Positions 1 to 8,126 of a DNA stretch of 35,017 nucleotides are shown in pieces. Source of the stretch: an uncultured Victivallis sp. (GTDB taxonomy: Bacteria; Verrucomicrobiota; Lentisphaeria; Victivallales; Victivallaceae); NCBI GenBank assembly GCA_944389935.1, contig CALXOE010000044.1, positions 1 to 35,017 on the forward strand, written 5' to 3'. Position 1 is the first letter of the stretch, and each line of letters starts with the position of its first letter. The notes under the pieces are model-generated. The model was given only the letters and a program-made list of their open reading frames with translations. It searched no databases and had not been told where the DNA came from. The translations under genes were made by a program, and so were the position numbers.

Positions 1-771
1 CCCCCTGCCTCCCACGACCTGGTAACGAGAAAAGCGGCATTTACGCTGATCGAGCTCCTCGTTGTAATTGCGATCATTGCGATTCTCGCATCTCTGCTGT
101 TGCCGGCGCTGAACCAGGCGCGGGACAAGGCGAAAGGTGCGAGCTGCCAGAATAACCTCAAACAACTCGGCTTCGCGACGATCAGCTACACCAACGATTT
201 CAACGGACTCACAAATCCGTACTGGGCGGACAACACTCCGACCAATCCGACGAGCATCACTCCGGAAGACGTCATTCTCCGGGCCAACCGGCTCAAAGGA
301 TGGAATCTCTATTACGGAATGGGACGGTTGTATCAGCAGAAATACGTCTCAAGCGGCAAGATTTATGCATGTCCGCTCGTGGCGAACCTCTATGGGAGCA
401 AAGGGAGTTTTGAGTCCCTCGCCAGCTATGACAGCTTTTACGACGTTTCCAGGATCAATGACAATCTCGGCAGTAAATATCTGATTTCCGGTTATTACGC
501 CGTGCCCTACGACCACGATCTCACCTATCGGTCCGGATTTCCGAGCGACAAGGCATACTCCTGCGTCTCCTATCGGCTCACGAAACCGTATCTGCCGCTC
601 ATCAGTGACGATCTGCAGTTCAAGAACCGCCGTCATGCTCCCACGAGCGTGAACGTCTGTTATCAGGACGGCAGTGTGCGCAACAAGATCACCGCGACCC
701 AGTGCGATTATCTCTGGTGGGAGATGCGCGACCTCTGGCGCGAGCTCGACCGGAACCGCAGCAGAAAATGA
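1..771 (+). CDS. Pseudopilin-like (type II secretion/prepilin-type N-terminal) protein, 5'-truncated by window edge
   Basis: The frame is open from base 1 with no ATG, so the true start lies upstream. Near the N-terminus is a prepilin signal ([20 protein letters not shown], from base 31), with the usual Glu at +5 after the predicted A/F cleavage point and a hydrophobic helix, then [21 protein letters not shown], the typical start of H-X9-DG (DUF1559-like) proteins. Near the C-terminus, [16 protein letters not shown] is a slightly lengthened version of the H-X9-DG motif (ten residues between His and DG). Such proteins are secreted and surface-anchored in Lentisphaerota and Planctomycetota, where they occur in many copies of unknown role. 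The DNA encoding the signal helix is nearly identical to that in the pseudopilin gene at 11467-12747. The stop is 47 bases before a glycoside hydrolase gene, so the two may be co-transcribed. Family call firm; function unknown. Confidence 0.8.
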   Translation, partial: PPASHDLVTRKAAFTLIELLVVIAIIAILASLLLPALNQARDKAKGASCQNNLKQLGFATISYTNDFNGLTNPYWADNTPTNPTSITPEDVILRANRLKGWNLYYGMGRLYQQKYVSSGKIYACPLVANLYGSKGSFESLASYDSFYDVSRINDNLGSKYLISGYYAVPYDHDLTYRSGFPSDKAYSCVSYRLTKPYLPLISDDLQFKNRRHAPTSVNVCYQDGSVRNKITATQCDYLWWEMRDLWRELDRNRSRK

Positions 772-818
772 AAACGAAACTACCCGACACAGGTACAACC
801 CGGAAAGGAAATTCCCCG

Positions 819-3800
819 ATGTTGAAAATCGTCTCCCTGTTTGCGGCTGCGGCCGTGGTTCTTCCGGCTGCGGCTCTTCCGCCCGGCATTTCGGTCGACG
901 AAAACGGTGTGTTGAAGCTTGGCGGGCTCTCCGCCACGGTCAACGTCTATGACAAGAGCTGGAGTCTGAGTGCCCAGAATCGGTCGAACATCGTTCCGGA
1001 GCCGAGCTATCCGGTTCCGTCCGAAAAGGTTTATGAACTCAAAGGAACGCTGAAAGTTCCGAATACGGACGGCTTTACGGTACATGAGTGGGTTCGGGAG
1101 CTCTCCTCGGACACGGCCACCTACTCCATGACGCTGACCAGTCAGGCGGGAATCCGCTGCCAGACCGTTGCGCTCGCCTTGAGTTTGCCGACGCACCGGT
1201 TCGATGGGAAAACCATCACCGTAAACGGGAAAGAACTTCCGGTCAAGACGACGTCGAAGCCCCTCTATCACGTCAAAACGCTCCAGATCGTGAACGGAGA
1301 TCAGCTGATCACGATCAAAGGGGATTTCCCGGTTGTGATTCAGGATCACCGGAATTATTCGGTGCAGAGTTTTTCGGTCCGGCTGCTCTTTTCGCAGTCG
1401 TCCGGACTGGTGAAAGAGTCGAAGCTCGATTTTTCGGTCACGGTGACGCCGCTGGCGACTGCGCCGGTTTCTCTGGACAAGGCTTCTGGTGCGAAAGTGA
1501 GCGGGGACGCCATGGCGAAACTGCTGCGCGCCTACGGCACCAGCGGCGGCGAACTCTCGATCGGCAGTGTGAAGTTTCAGCTCGGGAACGTCCGGAAGAA
1601 AAGCGGCACCGCCCTGCGGATCGGGGAGGGGGAAAACGCCTCCATCCCGGTCGCCGGCAGCGGGAATGAACTTTATCTGATTCAGAATGCGACGGAGAGC
1701 GGCGCAAAACCGGTCGTCGTTGCGGTCTACGCCGACGGGAGCCGGAAACAGGTCGAACTCACGCACGGTCGCGAATTCAGCGCGGTCAAACCGCTCGGCA
1801 GATTGCCGAACGGGGCGCTGGCCGCGTCGAACAACGGCAGCTTTGACGGGCTTTACTTCACCCATTTCACGCTTCCGGCGGGGGAGATCAAAGCTCTTGA
1901 ATTCGGGAATTCCGGTTCCGGAGAGTGGATCGTCGCGGCGGCGACTCTGGCCGAGGGGGTGACGAAACCCGCGACCGTCGAGAGCATCTACTACATTTCC
2001 GAGGGAAAAGAGTGGGCGCCGATGGAAAAGGTCAAGCCGGTGGTGGCCGGATCGATCCTCGATTTCTCCGGGATGCTCGACGCCCCGGCCGGAAAATACG
2101 GCTGGATCACAACGGACAAGGACGGCCACTTCACCGCGGAAAAGGCGCCGGGAAAACGGTTTAAATTCTACGGCCCGAACCTCTGCTTTTCCGCCCAGTA
2201 TCTCGACCGGGAGAATGCGGAAAAACTTGCCGATGAGCTCGCGCGTCTCGGTTACACATCGGTGCGGTTTCACCATTACGACAACTCGCTTTCCGATCCG
2301 AAAGGGAACGACTCGACCGTCTTTCTTCCGGAGAAGATCGATCAGCTTGACTATCTCTTTGCCTGCCTGAAAAAGCGGGGAATCTACATTACGCTCGACC
2401 TTTACTGCAGCCGCCGCTTCCGCAACGGAGAACTGCCGGATGCGCCGTTCCGCGAGGGATATGCGATGAAACAGCTTCTGAGCGTCTACCCGCCCGCGCG
2501 TGAGAACTGGAAAAAGTTCGTCCGCAACCTCCTGACACACCGCAATCCGTACACGGGCCTCACGTGGGGGGAGGATCCGACGCTCTTCGCCGTGTCGCTG
2601 TCGAATGAGAATGTGACCACCAACAACTGGAACGGCAGGGCGAAACAGCTCTATCTCGACGGATACAAGGCGTATCTGGAGAAGCGGGGAATCGCCACGG
2701 AGGAAAATCTGAAGAACCGCGGCGGACTTTTTTACCGCTATCTGACCGATCTGAACATCGAGACGATCCGGGAGTTGAGCGATTTCGTGCACAAGGATCT
2801 CGGGTACAAGGGGCTCATCACGGAGATCAACTTCAAGGAAAACGCGGTGATCTCGGAAATCCGCGACACGCTTGCGTTCGTCGACAACCACAATTACTGG
2901 GATCACCCGAACTCTCTGCCGGGTCACTCGTGGAGTTTCCCGTTTCTGCACAACCAGATGAGCGCGCTCCGGGCGGCGGCGTGGAATCCCCGTACGCTGA
3001 TGCCCTCCCGGATTTTCGGCAAGCCGTTTACGGTGACGGAGATCAACTACGTGTTCCCGAACCGGCATCGTGCCGAGTCCGGCCCGCTGCTCGGCGCATA
3101 CGCTTCGCTTCAGGACTGGGATGGCCTCTACCGTTTCGCATGGTCGCACGACGACAAGGGAGTGCGCCACGAGTCGCCGATCAACCGGTTCGACATCGCG
3201 GAAGATTCTCTTTCGCAGGTGGCCGAACGGGTGACGAATCTCATGTTCGTGCGCGGCGACGTGAAGCCCGCGCCTTCCGGGATCGCCTGGCCGTACGGGG
3301 AGTCGACGTTCCGGGAGATGAACTCCATCGCCGAAGCGAATTTCCCGGTCGACTTCAGCATGCTCGGATTCTACTGCCGGATCGGCAGTCTGCGTGAAAA
3401 CCGCACGTTCCCGGATGTGAAGCTTATCCGGAAGCCGAAAGATTTCATGCAGGAGCTTTCCGAAGCCGAAAAGAAGACGATCCGGGGCGCGGACAAGGTC
3501 AGCCAGACCGGCGAGATCGCCTGCAATCCCTCGCGGGGAACTTTGCGGATCGTCTCGCCGAAAACGGAGAGTTTGAGCTTTTTCAAAGGGGCGCTTGCCG
3601 GAGATGTGTTGACCGTTTCAGACGGTACACCGACGTTCCAGATCGTCACCGCCAGCAGTATGGACGGGAAACCGCTCGCCGCCAGCGGCAGAATTCTGCT
3701 CTTCCATCAGAGCGATGTGACCAACCGCCACATCCGTTACAGCTCCGAGTCGATGAACGCGGTCGAGCACTGGGGCAAAACGGAACCGCTGATCCGCCGC

Positions 3801-3974
3801 GCCTCCGCCGTCGTGCAGCTCAAACTTGAGCCGGGTGATTACCGTGTTCAGGTGATCGGTCTCGACGGCATGCCGAAAGGGACGATCCCGGCGGCATTTG
3901 CGGACGGCGCTCTGAAGTTCAGCGTGGATACGGCAAAATTCGGCGGCAGTATGATCTACCTGATCGAAAAGTAA
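819..3974 (+). CDS. Secreted glycoside hydrolase, cellulase (GH5/clan GH-A)-like, large multidomain
   Basis: Protein of 1,051 residues. The ATG at 819 is preceded by a GGAAAGGA ribosome binding site and begins a clear signal peptide (MLKIVSLFAAAAVVLPAAA), so upstream in-frame codons are not used. The first ~430 residues look like beta-rich accessory domains. Residues ~440-850 resemble a clan GH-A (beta/alpha)8 barrel: RFHHYDNS (early barrel strand), KKRGIYITLDLYCSRR, SLSNENV with the probable acid/base Glu597, and KPFTVTEINY with the probable nucleophile Glu741, followed by RFAWSHDD. A C-terminal beta-sandwich region closes the protein. Known GH-A enzymes cleave beta-linked glycans with retention; the substrate cannot be read from sequence. 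It acts outside the cytoplasm. A strong terminator follows directly, so it ends its transcription unit. Confidence 0.8.
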   Translation: MLKIVSLFAAAAVVLPAAALPPGISVDENGVLKLGGLSATVNVYDKSWSLSAQNRSNIVPEPSYPVPSEKVYELKGTLKVPNTDGFTVHEWVRELSSDTATYSMTLTSQAGIRCQTVALALSLPTHRFDGKTITVNGKELPVKTTSKPLYHVKTLQIVNGDQLITIKGDFPVVIQDHRNYSVQSFSVRLLFSQSSGLVKESKLDFSVTVTPLATAPVSLDKASGAKVSGDAMAKLLRAYGTSGGELSIGSVKFQLGNVRKKSGTALRIGEGENASIPVAGSGNELYLIQNATESGAKPVVVAVYADGSRKQVELTHGREFSAVKPLGRLPNGALAASNNGSFDGLYFTHFTLPAGEIKALEFGNSGSGEWIVAAATLAEGVTKPATVESIYYISEGKEWAPMEKVKPVVAGSILDFSGMLDAPAGKYGWITTDKDGHFTAEKAPGKRFKFYGPNLCFSAQYLDRENAEKLADELARLGYTSVRFHHYDNSLSDPKGNDSTVFLPEKIDQLDYLFACLKKRGIYITLDLYCSRRFRNGELPDAPFREGYAMKQLLSVYPPARENWKKFVRNLLTHRNPYTGLTWGEDPTLFAVSLSNENVTTNNWNGRAKQLYLDGYKAYLEKRGIATEENLKNRGGLFYRYLTDLNIETIRELSDFVHKDLGYKGLITEINFKENAVISEIRDTLAFVDNHNYWDHPNSLPGHSWSFPFLHNQMSALRAAAWNPRTLMPSRIFGKPFTVTEINYVFPNRHRAESGPLLGAYASLQDWDGLYRFAWSHDDKGVRHESPINRFDIAEDSLSQVAERVTNLMFVRGDVKPAPSGIAWPYGESTFREMNSIAEANFPVDFSMLGFYCRIGSLRENRTFPDVKLIRKPKDFMQELSEAEKKTIRGADKVSQTGEIACNPSRGTLRIVSPKTESLSFFKGALAGDVLTVSDGTPTFQIVTASSMDGKPLAASGRILLFHQSDVTNRHIRYSSESMNAVEHWGKTEPLIRRASAVVQLKLEPGDYRVQVIGLDGMPKGTIPAAFADGALKFSVDTAKFGGSMIYLIEK

Positions 3975-3989
3975 AGCGATCCGATTCTG

Positions 3990-4020
3990 CGGAGAGGTTA
4001 CCCCCTCTCCGTTTTTTTTT
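3990..4020 (+). terminator. Rho-independent terminator after the glycoside hydrolase
   Basis: An 8-bp perfect stem (CGGAGAGG / CCTCTCCG) with a six-base loop is followed by nine T residues, 15 bases after the stop of the 819-3974 gene. This separates that gene from the GntR/ThuA cluster. Confidence 0.93.
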
Positions 4021-4073
4021 GCCCCGTTTTGACCGTTGCTAATCAAAAAATAATAAAAAAAAACGGAAAGGGG

Positions 4074-4102
4074 TTGACATTCGCCGGAAAGTTTGGTGTA
4101 AT
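4074..4102 (+). promoter_or_regulatory. Sigma70-type promoter for the truncated GntR/ThuA/MFS cluster
   Basis: TTGACA (4074-4079) and TGTAAT (4097-4102) are separated by 17 bases. It lies after the terminator and about 42 bases before the GntR-like ATG, in an AT-rich patch of an otherwise GC-rich region. Confidence 0.8.
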
Positions 4103-4125
4103 ACACTTGTAATACATTCAATACA
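4097..4125 (+). promoter_or_regulatory. Tandem operator-like repeats overlapping the -10 element
   Basis: TGTAATACA occurs at 4097-4105 and 4108-4116, and a 7/9 match (TTCAATACA) at 4117-4125. The first copy contains the -10 hexamer. Placement upstream of a GntR-type gene suggests autoregulation by repression. A related GTGTAAATACAG lies at 34928-34939 downstream of another promoter. Role inferred from position. Confidence 0.5.
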
Positions 4126-4143
4126 GAAAGGTGACAGTTGGCG

Positions 4144-4257
4144 ATGGAGCTTTACAGCGAGATTCGCAAAGATCTGAAAGAGGGGCGTTGGGGGCCCGAG
4201 GGGCAGCTGCCTTCTTTCCGTTCTCTGGCAAAGCATTATAATTGTTCTCTGACGGTT
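4144..4257 (+). pseudogene. Truncated GntR-family regulator (N-terminal winged-helix half only)
   Basis: From ATG 4144 (a TTG at 4138 is possible; AAAGGTGA lies just upstream) the frame reads MAMELYSEIRKDLKEGRWGP, then GQLPSFRSLAKHYNCSLTV. This is the first part of a GntR winged helix: the initial helix, the LPS.R.LA motif and the start of the recognition helix. After the Val at 4255-4257 the family pattern (TVRRAL...L...G.) stops abruptly and the frame turns into Arg/Ser-rich shadow sequence to 4584, while a different protein family takes over in another frame. The DNA-binding domain is incomplete and there is no effector domain, so it is unlikely to be functional. Probably an internal deletion that removed the rest of the regulator and the beginning of the next gene, or a contig misjoin. 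Confidence 0.7.
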
Positions 4258-5126
4258 GGGGGCTCAAGCAGTATCAGGGCGCGATCAAGGACTCGGTGCA
4301 GGAGACGAAACGGTATCAGGCGCTGCTGCTCATCGATGAAATTTCGCGGGCGCTGGGGCGGCCCGGTTTTCTGGCGCCGTCGGAGGCGGCGGGGAAGCCC
4401 GCACTCGTTTCGGCGGAGATCCCCGGAAAACGCAAAGTTGAGCGCGAGAAGATCGATCAGTTCCTCTACACGGACGGAAAGCCCTCGAGTGCATTCATGT
4501 GGTGCGGCAAAAGCGAGACGTTCCTGCGTTCCGTGGCGATTTCCGAGCAGGAGTTCTACGCGGTTTACCAGCCGCGGCAGCTGACCGTGTCTGTCGCCTG
4601 CCGGAAGAACGGTCTCGAGCTGACTTTCTTTGAAAAAGGCAGGCAGCGGAAAAAGGCGGCCCGTTCCCGGCAGGGAGTGGAACAGGAGGATGGATTCCGG
4701 TTTGTTTTCGAGCCGCAGGGGAGTACGGATGTCTATTCGTTCGCCGTGGACGACACGGGCCGCAGCGTGTGCTGGAAGAACGGCCGGAAGATTCCGGCGC
4801 GGTTTCAGATTTCGACCGATGCCGACGAAAACGGACTCACGCAGCGGATCGTGCTGCCGTGGTGCACATTCGGACGGAAAGAGGCGCCGAAACTCGAACG
4901 CTGGCGTTTCAATGCGGGACGTTTCTACCGCAACGCCTCGAAACTTGCGACCTGGACGCCGACTCCGGACGAGCTCGAATGCAACAGCGGGTATCTGGTT
5001 TTCGATCCCGCCGGAGCGCCGTCGGACTCGGTGAACATCGGGAACGTCTATCCGGGCCGCAACCGCCTGAACGGCGTGGAGCATCCTGTCGCCGGAACGC
5101 TGGTCGTGCTGCCGCCGGCCTGGTGA
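4242..5126 (+). CDS. C-terminal part of a CBM9-like carbohydrate-binding protein (probable 5'-truncated gene)
   Basis: The first possible start is a TTG at 4242 with no ribosome binding site, inside the GntR remnant. Residues ~1-60 (GWGLKQYQGAIKDSVQETKR onwards) look like the helical end of a larger enzyme. Residues ~60-290 resemble a CBM9/DOMON-type beta-sandwich: DGFRFVFEPQG, VYSFAVDDTG, then a loop ending RIVLPWCTFG and WRFNAGRFYRN, the usual 'W.fN..R' end of this fold. In this phylum such domains sit at the C-terminus of large secreted glycosidases (for example DUF4838-type proteins). No signal peptide remains. The lost N-terminus and the frame mismatch with the GntR fragment suggest the gene is a remnant, though the part left is free of stops. 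ThuA follows 28 bases later. Confidence 0.55.
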   Translation: MFSDGWGLKQYQGAIKDSVQETKRYQALLLIDEISRALGRPGFLAPSEAAGKPALVSAEIPGKRKVEREKIDQFLYTDGKPSSAFMWCGKSETFLRSVAISEQEFYAVYQPRQLTVSVACRKNGLELTFFEKGRQRKKAARSRQGVEQEDGFRFVFEPQGSTDVYSFAVDDTGRSVCWKNGRKIPARFQISTDADENGLTQRIVLPWCTFGRKEAPKLERWRFNAGRFYRNASKLATWTPTPDELECNSGYLVFDPAGAPSDSVNIGNVYPGRNRLNGVEHPVAGTLVVLPPAW

Positions 5127-5154
5127 AATGAGGAACACAGGAGGAGACGGTGTC

Positions 5155-5922
5155 ATGGACAAAATCCGCGTGACGATCTGGAATGAATTCCGCCACGAAA
5201 AAGAGGACCCGCAGGTCGCCGCGATCTATCCGGAGGGGCTGCACAAGGCGATCGCCGACGGCATCGCGGCCGACGATCTGGAGATCCGTCTTGCGACTCT
5301 CGACGAGCCGGAGAACGGCCTGCCGGATTCGGTTCTGAATACGACGGATGTTCTGGTGTGGTGGGGGCATTGCGCCCATCGCGAGGTTTCCGAAGTTGTG
5401 GCGCGCAAGGCGCACCGGCGCATTCTCGAGGGGATGGGGCTGATTGCGCTGCACTCCTCGCATTTCTCCCGGATCTTCGGCATGGCGCTCGGCTGCAGCG
5501 GGACGCTTCACTGGCGCGAGGCCGGAGAGAAAGAACGGCTCTGGAACATCGCGCCGACCCATCCGATCACGCAGGGAATCGGTGAATATTTCGAGCTTGA
5601 GCACGAAGAGATGTACGGCGAACGTTTCGACATTCCGGACGATGGCAGGACCATTTTCCTGAGCTGGTTCGAGGGGGGAGATGTCTTTCGCAGCGGAGTC
5701 GCTTTCGAGCGCGGCTACGGCAGGATCTTCTATTTCCAGCCGGGCCACGAGGCGTACCCGAATTACTACGACCGGAATGTGCTCCGGGTGATCGGCAATG
5801 CCGTCCGGTGGGCGAAACCGGTCTTCTTCCGGGAACTCGATGCCCCCTGCCGTCCTGCACTGGAACCGATCCGTTCCCGCGGGAAAAACGGAGACGGCGG
5901 AAGAGAGTCTGTGCTTGGATGA
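5155..5922 (+). CDS. ThuA-like (trehalose utilisation family) protein
   Basis: Protein of 255 residues starting MDKIRVTIWNEFRHEKEDPQ; the ATG at 5155 has AGGAGGA nine bases upstream, so the earlier in-frame ATG at 5128 is not preferred. ThuA features are a flavodoxin/class I amidotransferase-like fold, TTDVLVWWGHCAH near residue 65, GMGLIALHSSHFS near 98, THPITQGIG near 136, and RIFYFQPGHEAYPNYY near 190, which matches the conserved GHE segment. In rhizobia ThuA takes part in disaccharide (3-keto sugar) metabolism. Here it sits between a CBM9-like remnant, an unknown protein and an MFS sugar porter, consistent with a cytoplasmic sugar-oxidation cassette. The family call is firm; the biochemical role is open. 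Confidence 0.88.
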   Translation: MDKIRVTIWNEFRHEKEDPQVAAIYPEGLHKAIADGIAADDLEIRLATLDEPENGLPDSVLNTTDVLVWWGHCAHREVSEVVARKAHRRILEGMGLIALHSSHFSRIFGMALGCSGTLHWREAGEKERLWNIAPTHPITQGIGEYFELEHEEMYGERFDIPDDGRTIFLSWFEGGDVFRSGVAFERGYGRIFYFQPGHEAYPNYYDRNVLRVIGNAVRWAKPVFFRELDAPCRPALEPIRSRGKNGDGGRESVLG

Positions 5923-5938
5923 TGAGGAGTGTTTTGAT

Positions 5939-6622
5939 ATGAAAGAGCTTGCGATTATTTTAGCTACGGGGAAACTCGGGATTTTGACTGTGCCGCTGAC
6001 CGGCGGCAGCTTTGCCGGAGGCGGCTGGACGCCGGAAGAGTGGTGGGCAGTCCGCAGCCCGCGCTGGAGTCACATCGGCGGCTGGGTGCAGCATGCCGAC
6101 CACATCGCCAACGAGGTCCCCGCCGGAGCCACGGCGGAGGAGATGCTCGGACCGCGCGCGCCGGAGTGTTATTCGAGTTTGCTGCTGAAGAAGCCGGTCG
6201 AGGGGAAGAGCAGCTTCACGATCGCCGCGTCATTCGATCACCTGATGGCGCCGCTGATCGTTCTGGCTCCGGCCGGAAGCATGGTTCCGGCGGAGGGGGA
6301 GGCGCTTGAGTATCGGGAGCACTTTGAAATCGTGCTCTGCAACGAGGGGATCAACGTCTGGCACCACGAGTACGGGAACGGCGCGCCCCGCTGGCATCTG
6401 GCGGCCGGCATCACGATGGAGCTGCGGCCCAAGACGATTTACGAGCTGGAAGTCTCCACGGATTTCAGCGCCTCTCAGCCGCAGATGATCGTCCGCTGCA
6501 ACGGGATGGAGTTCCGTTATTCCGAGCCGGATCTGCCGGAACGGTACCATTGGGGATTCACCGGTTGCGAGGGAGTCAACCGGTTTTACTCCTGGGAGTT
6601 GCGGAGAGACGAAAACAAGTGA
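5939..6622 (+). CDS. Uncharacterised 227-residue protein in a sugar-utilisation cassette
   Basis: Starts at ATG 5939, 16 bases after the ThuA stop. I do not recognise a named family. The sequence is rich in beta-type segments and Trp/Tyr (GGGWTPEEWWAVRSP, SHIGGWVQHADHIAN, HFEIVLCNEGINVWHHEYG, WGFTGCEGVNRFYSWEL), as in concanavalin-like lectin/glucanase folds (LamG or 3-keto-disaccharide hydrolase type). The stretch IYELEVSTDF near residue 170 followed by MIVRCNGMEFRY is the strand-turn-strand pattern typical of such a sandwich. There is no evident signal peptide or membrane helix, so it is probably cytoplasmic. With ThuA and a sugar transporter next to it, a role in handling an imported sugar is the best guess. 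Confidence 0.6.
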   Translation: MKELAIILATGKLGILTVPLTGGSFAGGGWTPEEWWAVRSPRWSHIGGWVQHADHIANEVPAGATAEEMLGPRAPECYSSLLLKKPVEGKSSFTIAASFDHLMAPLIVLAPAGSMVPAEGEALEYREHFEIVLCNEGINVWHHEYGNGAPRWHLAAGITMELRPKTIYELEVSTDFSASQPQMIVRCNGMEFRYSEPDLPERYHWGFTGCEGVNRFYSWELRRDENK

Positions 6623-6690
6623 GAAATTCCGGGGAGAACGGCTCTCCGCACGCCCGGATGGATGCAAATGGATTCACAAGGAAGAAGATA

Positions 6691-8052
6691 ATGAACACTG
6701 CTGCCGAACTGGAACCCAACTCGAAATACCGTTACTTTGCCGGAACGCTCAAATATACGACCGGTTCGCTCTTCATGCTTTTCTTCTGGATGCTTCTGGG
6801 ATCGTTTTTCTTCAGTTTGACGGAGCGTCTGATTCCGGTGCTGATGCCGCTTTCGCTGCGGGCGTTCGACTGCAGCAACCAGACGATCGGGCTCGTGGTC
6901 GGCAGCGTGCCGTCGGTTCTGAACATCATTATAAATCCGTGGATCAGTTTCCGCAGCGACCGGACTCGTTCAAAATGGGGGCGACGGATTCCGTATCTTG
7001 CAGTGGCGACGCCGTTTGTGACGATCTTTCTCGTGCTTGCGGGATGGGCGCCGCAGATGGGTGTCTGGCTCGCATCGGTGTTCAGCGGAGTCTTTACGCC
7101 GGCTACGGCGGGGGTGATGCTGCTGATCGGATTTTCCATCTTCTATCAGATTTTCAATTTGTTTGTGGGATCGGTTTTCTACTATCTGTTCGCGGATGTG
7201 ATGCCGGAACAGTTCATGGGGCGTTTTGTCGCCTGCTTCAACCTGGTCGGGCTCGGTGCGAACTTCGTTTTTCAGAGTTACCTGCTTGGATATGCTCAGG
7301 ATTACATGGCGTGGATCTACACGGTCATTGCGGTCCTCTACGGGGTCTTTTTCATGGTGATGTGCGTGATGGTGCGCGAGGGGGAATATCCGCCGCCGGA
7401 GGAGACGGATGAGAAGCCGAACGCGATCGACAACATCAAGTTGTACGTGCGGGAGTGTTTTTCGATTCCGTTCTATCTCTGGTTTTTCGTCGGAACGGCG
7501 CTGAACGCGGCTTCGACGGTCTGCCGCGGGCTGTTCGGAATTTTCTTCGCGCAGGAGAACATCGGGCTGGATCTGGCCGACTACGGGAAGATCAGCGGGT
7601 ACATCGCTCTGTTCATGATGGTGCTGATTTATCCGCTCGGGTGGCTGGCGGACCGGCTTCATCCTCTGCGGGTCTACATGTCCGCGGCTGTTCTTGTGAT
7701 CATCACGAACATCTTCAGTTACTTCCTCACGGTCGACCGGACGAGTTTCATCGTGACGGCGACGCTGATGGCGCTGGTTTACGGCATTCAGGGGGCGAGC
7801 ACGCTGCCGATGTTCGCGCTGCTGCTGCCGAAAGACCGTTACGGTCAGTTCTGCTCGGCGCAGGCGGTGTTTCAGGCGCTGCTGCTGGTGGTGGCGAACT
7901 GGGGCGGCGGGCTCTTCATCGACTGGACGGGGGATTTCCGCAATTTGTACGTCTGGGATATCATTTTCACCACGCTGGCGCTGATTGCGATGATTCAGGT
8001 TTACCGCGGCTGGATCCGGCACGGCGGGATGAAGAACTATGTGGCTCCGTGA
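6691..8052 (+). CDS. MFS sugar transporter (GPH/SLC45-like)
   Basis: Protein of 453 residues from ATG 6691, preceded by AAGGAAGAAG; the longer upstream frame overlaps the preceding gene and has no RBS. About 12 hydrophobic segments are visible. The loop after the second helix reads SFRSDRTRSKWGRRIPYL, matching the MFS D...GRR signature and the 'SDR..s.wGrR.P' form typical of glycoside-pentoside-hexuronide symporters and SLC45-type sugar porters. A central hydrophilic loop (REGEYPPPEETDEKP) joins the two halves. It probably imports the sugar used by the upstream ThuA cassette by cation symport. It ends the operon at a bidirectional terminator. Confidence 0.87.
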   Translation: MNTAAELEPNSKYRYFAGTLKYTTGSLFMLFFWMLLGSFFFSLTERLIPVLMPLSLRAFDCSNQTIGLVVGSVPSVLNIIINPWISFRSDRTRSKWGRRIPYLAVATPFVTIFLVLAGWAPQMGVWLASVFSGVFTPATAGVMLLIGFSIFYQIFNLFVGSVFYYLFADVMPEQFMGRFVACFNLVGLGANFVFQSYLLGYAQDYMAWIYTVIAVLYGVFFMVMCVMVREGEYPPPEETDEKPNAIDNIKLYVRECFSIPFYLWFFVGTALNAASTVCRGLFGIFFAQENIGLDLADYGKISGYIALFMMVLIYPLGWLADRLHPLRVYMSAAVLVIITNIFSYFLTVDRTSFIVTATLMALVYGIQGASTLPMFALLLPKDRYGQFCSAQAVFQALLLVVANWGGGLFIDWTGDFRNLYVWDIIFTTLALIAMIQVYRGWIRHGGMKNYVAP

Positions 8053-8069
8053 TTCCGGGGCGCTCGGGG

Positions 8070-8110
8070 AAAAAAGGCCGGCGGGGAGGGAATCCCCGGC
8101 CGGCTTTTTT
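8070..8110. terminator. Bidirectional terminator between the convergent MFS and GH4 genes
   Basis: A run of A, then GGCCGGCGGGGA - loop - TCCCCGGCCGGC (one-base bulge), then a run of T. The symmetry (A-run before, T-run after) allows termination from both strands, and it lies exactly between two convergent stops. Confidence 0.88.
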
Positions 8111-8126
8111 CATTTCTCATGCGGAT

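Noticed and set aside
780..3170. Very long open frame on the minus strand
   Set aside because: It lies wholly opposite the glycoside hydrolase gene, is rich in Arg, Val and Asp in a shadow-like pattern and has no recognisable motif.
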